Notes under the pieces: generated by a model
Told to the model about the DNA's origin: nothing
Database searches by the model: none
Seen by the model: only the letters and a program-made list of their open reading frames with translations
In this document: in pieces, positions 10,071 through 20,600 of the stretch
Numbering within the stretch: the stretch's first letter is position 1
Layout: each line of letters opens with the position of its first letter
NCBI GenBank assembly: GCA_000310025.1
Contig: FN647790.1
Span: 1,088-31,460 of the forward strand
DNA: 30,373 nt
From: Ectocarpus siliculosus
Lineage: Eukaryota > Sar > Phaeophyceae > Ectocarpales > Ectocarpaceae
Direction: 5' to 3'
Made by a program: the position numbers and the translations under genes

Positions 10071-13000
10071 TTACCACCCCCCGCCGGCCTGGGCGGGGGC
10101 TCCGCCCCACCCTCCGCCCTGCGCCTGCTGCGGCGCCTGCGCCTGCTGCACCGGGGCCTGCGCCTGCTGCGCGTCCCACCCGCCGCCGGCGGCCGGGGGC
10201 ACACCCGCGTCGACGGGCATGGCCTCCGCCACGGGCTGCACCTGCTCCACGGGCATGCCCTGCTCGGCGCCCGTGGCCGGGGCGGCGTCCCAGCCGCCGC
10301 CCATGGCGGCCGCCTGCGGGGGCGCCTGGTACTCGACGGGCACCGGGGCCGCGGCGGCGGGGTCGACGGCGGCAAAGCCTTCCATCGGGGTAGGGGCGGC
10401 GCCGCCGGCCATGGGATCGGCGCCCCAGCCGCTGGCGGCGGCCGCGGCGGGCTCCTGGAAGGGGGCCTGCGCCTCCTCCGCCTTCTCGAGCTCTTCCGGC
10501 TCGCGGTAGAAGAAGAGGTCCACGGGAACGTCCCAGGCGACCTGTTCCAGATTATTAATAGAAAAAAACGAATTAGGGGCGCGTCCAGGACTCAGTTTTA
10601 CTTATGTTTTTTGTTGTTGTCTTCACTTTGAATCAGTGCTCACAGCACCTGTGCCGTTTTGCTCCAACCCTTGGGGTCACGCAGAAGGGTTCCTCTCCCT
10701 GAGGCCCCCTACCCGCCCCTCCTGCGGTGCTTTGACTTCCATTATCAATGCGATATGAGTGCAGCACTTTCCACCCACGCCAGGAACGGAAGTGGGAGAA
10801 AAACTCACTTCGCAAGAAAAGCTAGCTTACGCCGGTGATTCGAACCCCTGACCCTGGCCAATAGAAGGTTTCGAGGTACCAACCACACTAGACTACATGG
10901 GCGACTGGTTGCTGCCGTTGTCAAAAGAAACGAATTGGTCAAGTAGGGGATGCGCTGAGTTGACAGCGCGTGGGTTGGTTGGATGGGTGGTTTCATGGAG
11001 ACCGGCGTGGCGTAGTGGGGGTCGTCCGTTAGGGTTGCCGTGGAATTGGACTCGCGGTGGATCGGCACGTGACATGCGTTCGGTCAAACAATTTGTTTAT
11101 CCGTGCGTTCTCGTCGGTACTGCAACATTAGGACTAGCTCGCCAGGATGCCGCAAGTCTTGTAAGCGGTCACTCGAAAACGCGTGCAATCAAGGAGCACG
11201 CAAAACGAGAACAGATCTGGGAGGAGGAGGGCCCTGTGACTGCACTCTTGAACAAATTGAGCACGGATTGAAAACGCGCAAGCTCGGGCCAAATATCCGG
11301 ACGCCCACGACACAACCGAAAGTACCGACACACATGCCCTACCCACACACCGTCCGCGTGTCCACGCGACAGACACGCCAACACGGGTTTTTCGCTCAGT
11401 TTCACGACCAAAAACAAACAAAAAAACAAAATATTTAGTCATTTCCGTCGGTTGATGCATGGCGCGGTCAACGCCAACTGAACCAAACAATCACAGCACA
11501 AGCTTCTTGTGTCGATATCGCAACTACAGCTCCGTCGGGGTGCGATCCTTCTCCCCTTCTCACCGTGCGGTCGATCGTGCCGCGCATGCGGAGCACCTCC
11601 CTGGCCAGCAGCCAGTACAGGAGACCGATGGACAGCTTTCCCTTGTTGTTGGAGGGGATAGCAACGTCCACGTTCTGGAGGGGGGAGTCGCTGTCGCAGA
11701 AGGCGATGACGGGGACGTTCACGTACGACGCCTCCTTCACCGCCTGTTTTTCGCCGGCCAGGCAGACGAGGGGGGGGGGGAGGAACAGGTTAGCGATACG
11801 TCCGCTACCTGCGATGGACATGCGTCGTCCCTCAGGAGAAAAGAAGCGCGCGTGGATAATGTTATGCGGCGAAATCAAGAGCGGAGGCGCCGCGCACGGT
11901 GACAGTCCAAAGCAATTTCAAGCTGGGGACACGGGTCAACCATGCAGCATTCCTCTACTGGACGCAAGGCATTCAGGCCGTGTGTGCGGATGTACAAATA
12001 AATCCTAATCTCATGAGGAACACGAAAAAAATTACGCGTGCCTAGTAGCGTTACCTGTGACAGAAGCGATCTTCGAGTGTGCATCGAGGCGAAAAACAAA
12101 CACTGCTGTCCCGATACCGCCCGTTGTCGACAACAATCAAAGCCAACACCATACACCAGCCCCAACCACCGACAAACCACACAGTACCTGGGCGTCAGGG
12201 CGGGGGTCGGTGATGATCAGCAGGCGGGGCTCGCGGAACTGCTTGGTGATCTGGTTGGTGAAGGTACCGGGGGTGAAGCGGCCGGCGATGGACAGGCAGC
12301 CCGTGTACTGGGCGAACTTGAGCACCGCGCGCTGGCCGTAGGGGCGAGCCGAGATGGCCACAACGTCCTGTGGATGATGTGCAGGTCGTTATGTTGTTGT
12401 CACGAGGGCAACGTCGCGAAGGGAACGGGGGAGCAAGGGATACTCGTGTGAAGAGAGAGAGCGACCCGACATCACCCGGCCACTGTGTCAGAGAGGGCGC
12501 CGACAGGGCCGTAAACTGGACCAGCCAACTTCATGGGGGGTCACGCGGAAGGGGCCGGCTGGAGGCCCACGACAACGTCCCCAACCAGAATCAGTCACGC
12601 CCCCACACTACATCATCGCGAACGTGAAGTCAAGGGACTACACTCACAGAAAAAGAAACGTCGTTAGGGGAGTACTCTGCGTGCACCCGTCGGCCGGCAT
12701 GTCTTTCTACTAGGGGATCTCGTTCGGCAGAAAACCGTAGGATGCGAGGCATGCCTGCCATCTGAAACTTGGGAGACAGGGGAACGGATTGCCAACACCC
12801 GAAGTTCTGATTGCCAGCTTTCGGCTGCAGCCGAAGTTTGGCGGGAGAGGCGTTTTCTAGCGGAGAGCTGCTGTTGCCTTCGGTAACCGCGGAAGAGATT
12901 TGGCTCTCTTCGCACCCGAAACATTAGGGTAGAGACAATGACGTTGCTCTCCGCAAGGACAAGAGCTTCAATATCACTACAGAGACGATGACTAACTTGT

Positions 13001-14305
13001 CCAGAAGAGCTCGCATCCGCACCTGGGGGTTCTCGATGGCCACGATGATACGGGCGGCAAGAACCAGCTTCTCCCAGGTCTTGCCAATGTTGAGGATGTG
13101 GATGCCATCCTGTAGCGAAAACCGCAACACATTGAAATCAAACAACCGGGGGATCACCGGTTAGGCCGCGACATATCAGCCATCACGGGAGACGAGGGTG
13201 TCCAGAGGGTGAGTGCAAGGAGGCTCTGGGCACAATCCAACACACAGCCACGTGCTGGTCGTTCAACGCCTCCTCTTCACTCGTCGGTTGAAGCACAAGA
13301 CAGCAGGAGCAACCATCCATCAACCGTAGGAACGAAAAAGCTGACCCGCTAACCCCGCCCGACGACCGCTTAATGGCTACTGCCGCTGCCGCTGCTGCTG
13401 TTGTTGTTGTTGTTGTTGACATTACGTGATTATACCATTGAGAGGCTTGTCGTCCCACCAACACCTATTTAGCGCCGGTCCCGACAGGTAGGCGCGCTGT
13501 CCGGAGGCACCGGGCCTCGGATCTTGTCTATCGACGTGCGGGTTTGCTATGTGCATACAGAGAACATAATTATTTGGTAACGGCTTGTGTTAGCTTGTTC
13601 AGGGTCCAACATACCTGGCGGCGGCGCCAGATGTAGTCCTGCATCTGGCTGTCGCTGTTGCGGGTGCCGATGTGCACCTGGGCAGCCAGCATCTTGTGGA
13701 TGTCCTCCTCCCTAACATCCCACACAGCAGAGCAGCAATGGCGTCGACGAATAACCATTTGAAAAAACAGACCAACAACCGGGCACACACTACACAAGGT
13801 GGGCAAAATCAAGTCGAATACACAACGTGTACGAACGTGCCCTCAAATGGCTACGTTTCCTTGCCCGAGAAAGGGAAGTCGCAAACAGGCGGACACATGC
13901 ATCGGTGACGAGTCTGCTTGCCACGGACGTTGACCACAAAAGTGCTGCGAGTTATCCCTGGGCCTTGGTGCCCTCAAGCACCAGAGAGAGGGCCCAAGCA
14001 CCCTCGGGGTGAAAACAAGATACGCCGCCGGACTTTGCACAAACAGCAAACGGTACATCGCCCCTTACGCACACATCCAGCTACAAACCACGTGACAGAT
14101 CAAGGAGGTCGGTCACACACGCTACCGTGAGCAACGCGTGTTAGGATGAACGCCAACCAAACAGGACAAAGGAGGCTCTTTTTGAACAGCACGAAATCGA
14201 CGCTTTTGAGTTGTCTTTTCCGACAAGAAAACTTGCGTGCGATCGCCACAACAACCATCAGACTCACTTGGCATGGAGGCAAGCGGGAAGAGAAGAGGAG
14301 GCCAT
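10071..14305 (-). CDS. RPSA: 40S ribosomal protein SA (RPSA, RPS0, uS2)
   Basis: This encodes the eukaryotic uS2 protein of the small ribosomal subunit, needed for late 40S maturation. Six coding exons in reading order are 14305-14268, 13711-13615, 13109-13023, 12367-12188, 11743-11564 and 10541-10071. All have GT-AG borders and the frame is kept, giving about 350 residues. Family hallmarks are [76 protein letters not shown] and [17 protein letters not shown]. The start ATG at 14305 gives [13 protein letters not shown] and joins the second exon in phase at a lysine codon. The 5' exon is short (38 bases), so it is the least certain. The C-terminal tail of about 145 residues is Ala/Gly/Pro/Gln-rich with repeated GGGW motifs in place of the acidic D/E-W repeats of animals. 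The gene is divergent from PUM3. Confidence 0.96.
10831..10902 (-). pseudogene. tRNA-like remnant (pseudo-tRNA or SINE head)
   Basis: On the minus strand this 72-base segment has an A-box-like TAGTCTAGTGTGGTTGG and a perfect B-box core GGTTCGAATCA at the right distance. The T stem pairs at only 3 of 5 positions, and no 7-bp acceptor stem can be formed outside it, so a functional tRNA is unlikely. It lies in the last intron of RPSA. Confidence 0.4.
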
Positions 14306-14613
14306 GATGGCTATGAGTGTTGAGCGCTCGGAGAGGAGGAGCTAGAGGTCGTTCGGTCTGAGCATGGCCGGCACCACCGATTTCACGCCCGGCGAAAGAC
14401 CCCCCCCTGCCCCTCTCATCTCTGCGTATCCCCCTTGAGCGCAGGACTGTGGCGTCCTCCACCAATGAGCGCCCTCTCTCCATGGATGACCACGCAAAGC
14501 GAGGGCACGGCCACACGGCACACGGCCACCCAGTACCACACGAGGAGACAAAGCCTACACCAGCACGCGTACATCCCGCCGGGCCCTGCGTCGTTGCACC
14601 CAGTTGGAAAACC
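14306..14613. promoter_or_regulatory. Shared divergent promoter region of RPSA and PUM3
   Basis: 308 bp separate the RPSA start codon (reading left) from the PUM3 start codon (reading right). No TATA box is visible. A CCAAT pentamer lies at about 14462-14466. Both 5' UTRs and the control elements must fit here unless there are noncoding first exons elsewhere. That the two promoters are shared is inferred from spacing. Confidence 0.6.
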
Positions 14614-17600
14614 ATGGACGCGGGACGTGGTGGTGGCGGAAGAGGCCGCGGCGGTAGAGGAGGCAGAGGCAGAGGAAGAGGAGGAGGGCGTGGAAACAGC
14701 TCCGATCGAGGTGGTGGTCGTGGCGGTCGTGGTGGCCGTGGGAGGGGCGGCGGGCGCGGAGCAGGGAGAGGTGGAGGGCGGGGGCGTGGCAGTAGTGGGC
14801 GCTCCAACGGTGCTGACCCCAAGGATGAAAACACGAAGCCTGACTCTTCCGATGGTGGAGACGGCAAGCGAAAGTGGTCCTCCGACAGCAAGGGAGCTGG
14901 CGGTAGAGGAAGGGGCCGCGGGCGTGGTGGGGGAAAGGCGAGCGGCGGGAGAGGGAACAGCGACGACAAAGGGGGTGGTGGCGGTGGAGAGGAAGATAAG
15001 GGGCCAGCGAACAAGAAGCGGAAGCTCAAACTCGAACGGCAGCAGCAACGCCCTCAGTTCAACACCGTGAAGAGGTCGAAGGAAATATGGAACAAGCTAA
15101 GGGAGCGCAAGGTGAGTCGACGGCATGCAGACAACAACGCTTGCGGGTAGGGAGCGGGCGCTAGTTGCAGCAAAGTGTTGGGATCCCAAGATTACCGCTG
15201 CGGCGTAACATGATATAGTGGCACACGTGTTGTTCTGTGCTGTTCGGTGCGCTTGTCGTATAAAGTGTTGCTCGGCTACACTGATACCCGCAGGCGGGCG
15301 CCACTGCAAGAGCGGTCACATCGGGCCACTTATACTTCACCCGACGAAGGGGGCTGCGTGTCCTTTCGGCAGTGCCAGGCACTCCGCGTCAGAGTTTGCT
15401 CTCGTGTGTATCTTACCGGCACCGTTTCTCCCTCGGTACATACCGTTTCCTAGCGGCACGCCGTAACCCACAACATGCTACACAAGCATGATCACCCTGC
15501 GCGTTTTCCGATGAGTGTATTTGCAAGCTACTTGAAGAAGTCTCGTTCCCGTTCTTCCACAGCAGCCCCACCGCAGCTGGTGTTGACTATCCCGTGCGTA
15601 GCTTATCTGTCGCCGCCACGCTGCTGTTGACGCTGCTGGCGTTACGTGGTGTGGGATACGCTCACCGTACGTAAATTGCACAGCAATTGCTGACGCGTAA
15701 TCTGCTTTTCTACAATCAATCAGTCCCTGGCGCTTATTTTCTGTAACCTCTCTTGCTTTCGCGCGGCACGCTGCGGAGAGCGTGCCCGCCCTTAGCTGTA
15801 GGACACTACTTTCACTGCTGTACTCCTGCTGCTGCTGCTGCTGCTGTTGCTGACGGGTGGTGGTGTTCTTGGTCCTGTTCCCGTGTAGGTGCCCCCCGAA
15901 GAGCGAGCGAAGCTTGTGCAAGAGCTGCTGCAACTGATCAAGGGGAAGGTGATGGACATCGCGCTCAAGCACGACGCCAGCAGGGTGGTGCAGACCGCGC
16001 TGCAGTTCGGGAACCAAGAGGTTCGTTGGCGCATCTTCGTTTTCTAGTTCTGACTCACGAAATTCGCATTATTATGCAAGCCTAGCCTACGTAGTAACCG
16101 GTAGACTACGTACTGTGCACGTGCGGCTCCGTTGTTGACTTCCATGACGAACTTAACCTCGTCCCAAGAAACAAGCCCAATTTATTCCTCTGCCCTTACA
16201 CCACGACACGGGTCCCCCTTCCCCTCACGGAGCCCATCACTAAGACCGCTTGATTGAGGCTATTCACAGCTTTGTAGACACTTGCCGTCGTCAACGATGC
16301 CCACCCTCTGTCCTCTCTTGGCGTGATAGATCTAACCCCTGGTCATAACAGTAGTTTCACATGAGTGAAGAACCGAGAGTTTCTGGAGGGGATGGAACCT
16401 TGAGGGCAGACATGAGTGCAGCAACTACCAGAAATGCCATCATGTACACACACGCCAGGGCGGCTTGACGTTCGTGCGTCCCCTTTTCACTCCAATCCAA
16501 AGCTACACACGCACGGTTCGATCGAAAAATGACCCCCACCCCTACCCCCACCCCTCCCTCCTGCGCCCGTTCGTTCGTTCCCCCTTCCTTCACATTCGCC
16601 TCGGGAAACAAAAAAATATGCCTCAGGAGCGCCTGTCCATCCTCACGGAGATCGAGGGGCACATCGCCCAGCTGTCGCAGCTGACGTACGCGCACTTCAT
16701 CGTCCTGCGCCTGTTCAAGGAGATCAAGGGCGCCGAGGAGCAAAAGCGCGTTGCCAAGACCTTCAGGGGGCAGACGGTGAAGCTGGCGACCCACGCGATC
16801 GGCGCGAGGGTGGTGCAGACGGCGCTCGACTCGCTCCCCGTGGCTTCGGCCGCGCTCATCAAGGTCGGTTGGTTGGTTGGTTGATGCGGTACGGGGGGGC
16901 TGCTTGCGAATGAGCGGCCTTCCACGGGACCTCGCTTGTCCTTCCGCGTTCCGTCGCGACGCTTGCTTTGTTTGGGAAGTGAAAGTCATCTTGCTTGTCG
17001 CAATAAATACTGTATATTTCCTTGTAGGAAGTTTCCGCGAGAAGTGTCACATTTCTACACTCTTGCATACAGAACACTTGAGCATTCCAAGCCAGTTCCT
17101 CTTGCCTCGGTGGGATTGTACGTACAATGGAACGGCGCCATGCTTGTGTAAGTTAGAGAATAAAAGTGCAAAAGGCGTCATGCGGGTAGAGATCTTGGAT
17201 GTGTGCCCGGGGTTGAGTAGCCATGGGAACCTGATGATGATTCGCAAAGTGGTGGGTTAGGTGGTTAGACCGGCAATGTTACAGGAGAGGAACGCTTGCG
17301 GCGAGCGTGCTTGGATGCCTGCTCCCCTTCCGATGAGTGGCCAAGGGCGCTGGAACACCAGCAAGTTCGTTGCTCGATTGTGTTGTTATTCTTATGGTTC
17401 TCCCCTGAAGAACCCTTGAGGTAGAATTGGCTTCGTACTGCGTACCCTTAAGAAGCTTTGCGGACAGATGCCACACACACGAGGTTTTAGACGCGACCCG
17501 AGCAGGCGATTTTTGCTCGCCTTTGTATCCTGTTCGACAAACACAAGCTTGATTTTTTTTTTCTGTTGTTGCCTGAAGTGTCGACACAACACCCCTTTCT

Positions 17601-20600
17601 CCGTCACGTGCGAAAAAAAAAAACAAAGTCGGAGTTCTACGGCAAGGAGTACGCCTTGTTCACCGACGACAACCAGCCCCACAGTCTCAAGGCGGTTCTC
17701 AAGGCCAGGCCTGACAGGTAATTTTTTTTTTTTTTTGCGCTACAATGTCCCTTGTCGCATCCATCTCCCTTCTACACCCCCCCCCCCCCCCCCAGTTTCG
17801 ATATAGTCGGGGGTGTAAGTAACACCGGTGTGCCGGTGAAACCGTGTGACGAAAAAAATGAAATCAATCCCTTCGGGCCCTGAATAGTGCCGGTGCCGCT
17901 GAGTGCACTAGCGAGGGCCGTTGACAGCAATGCTCGGGGAAATTGGCCCCTAACGGTTCAGCACAGAGCTTGCGCGAAGGCCGCGCAGACCAATTTGAGA
18001 ACAATCCTCCCACATGTGTTGCTTTGTTGTTTTTTATCCGTCTAGGGGGTATGCCCACTACGGGAGTCGCTTTGCTTGGTGCCAACTCTGTCAGGCAAGG
18101 GGGATCCCGGCCAATCAGTATACGCATACCCCCCGCCCCGTTCCCGCTGAGGCCTCTGGCGGAGTCTATCCGAAGGCCTCACGCTCATATTTTCGCAATT
18201 TCTCAAGCTGCAGCTCTGGTTATTTTAGTGCCGTTCCGCTTGTGGCGCATCCACTCATCAGTTCTCCGAAACAACCGCAACCGTCGCCTGACCCCTTGTG
18301 TGTGTTTGTGTGTGTTTTTTTTTCTTTGCATCGACCGCGCCAACCGGCTAACCAATGAAAAGACGTCAGTCTCAGTGCGTGTGTGTGTGTGTGTTTGTTT
18401 GTTTTTTGCAGGCGTGCTGTCGTGATGGCCCACGTGAACGGGGTGATCACAAAGCTGCTGTCCAAGGGCCTCATGAAGTTCGAGTTCGCCCATGACCTGC
18501 TCTGGGAGTACATGCAAGAGGCCACGCCTGTGCAGATGCAGGTCGGGGATTTTTTTTTTGCTGATGGTTGTTTTCGTCGCGAATCGCCAAGTGCATCGGG
18601 CGGACGCGTCGCTGCCAAAAGCAGGGGCATGACGCTAGTCCGCACGTAGCTCACGGCAAATAACGACGCTGATAATGTTCCAGCACATCATGCCAAGTGG
18701 AGGTGGAGTCACACCCCTATCCCACGAGATGCACCCTCTTCCAATAGAACTCGAACGGACAACGCGAGATAGTTTTGCTTTATCTTTTCATTTTTTTGTC
18801 AGACTTCATAGATACGGATGCTGGATTAGCAAAGGGTCTTGCTCCACCTTACCCCCACCGGCCCCCTCCCACCCCCTCGTTTACCCCTAAATGGTACGGT
18901 ATTTTACTCTCGGTAGCGTAAGTGGTGCTCCTGCTTTCCCATGGAGTTCCCCAGGCACAGCAACAGCAGTGGCGTTAATAGCACTCACACAGGCACACAC
19001 CCCTGATGGCATTTTTCACTCGTCCCGTCGGAGATGCCCGAACGCAGGAGTATTGGCGCTAGTATCACTTGGCACGCCTGCCAACCCTGTTTGCATTTTT
19101 TTTCACCCGTGTTTCTCAGGAGCTTGTGCCGCAGCTGGTGGACTCGTACATGCTCCTCCTGTCCACCCGCCCCGGGTCGATGGCGGCGGCGATGTGCGCG
19201 GCGCATGGGGGCGCCAAGGAGCGCAAGAGGATGATGCGCGCCCTCAAGGGGTACGTCGCCGCCTCGCTCACGCACAGGTACGTGCAGTAGGGCGGACAGG
19301 CAGGAGTGTAGCGGGAGTGACGGGCAGTGTGTGCGGTCGCTGTGTTGGGATTTTTAGGAAATATTCATACAGTCACAGAAAGACTACCCGTTAGAGATGC
19401 TACCGCAGTCGAAGGTGATGGGGGTTGAAGTCTTGACAGTGAATGAGAAAAAAAAAAAAACGCTGGAAAATGGGGCTCGATTTCCTATTTTGAGTCTATT
19501 TTAACCTATTGGCTGGAATTTTCAACAATCTTTCTTTTCTTTTTTTTTGCTTTGGTAGTTTCGTGGGGAACTTTGGCGTTGTCGTCGATCCGACATGTTC
19601 AGGGTTACCGGTGCGTGCCGGCTGTTGTTGTCGTTGTGTTGAGCTTGAAGTGTTTTCCTCCGGGCAATACCCAGATAGATTTACAGCACGCACGCATCTT
19701 TTTGGCTGAGGAACGAATTTCTTGGCGTTCATGGGTCATCCTGTGGGAACAATGCTCCATCCTCTCGAGGACGAGTGGTCAATGGTTTAACTGTTAAGGC
19801 ATGCAAAACATGAGGCCCCCCCCCCCCTCCCCCCCCCGGAGGCGATGGTTGCCATCGGGGTTGGGTTTTCGTCGCTTGGCAACGACGTTGTAAAACAAGC
19901 CGTCCCCCCCGGTGTTTGCCATCGGGGTTGGCTTTTCGTCGCTTGGCAGCGATGTTGTGAAACAAGCCGATCACTTGGTGAGCTCAGCAACCAAGTTACT
20001 GCTTTTTTTTTTGCCTTTGGTTTTTTTTTTGCGGTAACCATGAATGGTGGTCGAGTAGATTATGTTGTGCGGGGTGGAGAACCCTCACTCCGCGCAAGGG
20101 GGATAATCGCACGTTGCGTTAAATTGGTCAAGCACCCTAGGGGCAGCTACACAGCGCTTACAAATTTCTCTGGAAGTGATNNNNNNNNNNNNNNNNNNNN
20201 NNNNNNNNNNNNNNNNNNNNNNNNNNNNNNNNNNNNNNNNNNNNNNNNNNNNNNNNNNNNNNNNNNNNNNNNNNNNNNNNTGAAGACCATCCTGGCCGAG
20301 CTGCTCAAGCCAAGAGAGGTGCGAAGCGGCCTAGGTACCGAAAGGTTGCGAGTCAGCGCACAGGGGTGCGAACGATTTTCAAAGCGTGATTTTCGCCACA
20401 ATCAGGAGGTTACCACTGTCGAATGGGGCGGTTTTGGAAAAATTATCATCGAGAGCTTTCCTGACAAGTGTGAGTTGGCGCTCGCACCCTCATGGTTGTG
20501 GAGAAATTACGCTTTGAAAATCGATCGCACCCCCTGTGCGCTGACTCGCAATCTTACTGTAGACCCTGCGAAATCCATGTAGCTGGTAGTGCGATGCCGT

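Noticed and set aside
9835-10509. 224-codon plus-strand open frame rich in Ala, Cys and Pro
   Set aside because: It lies antisense to the GC-rich last exon of RPSA; its length is explained by the GC bias of that exon.
14100-15029. 309-codon minus-strand open frame, proline-rich
   Set aside because: It is the antisense shadow of the RGG-rich first exon of PUM3 and overlaps the RPSA start; it has no domain and only low-complexity Pro/Leu.
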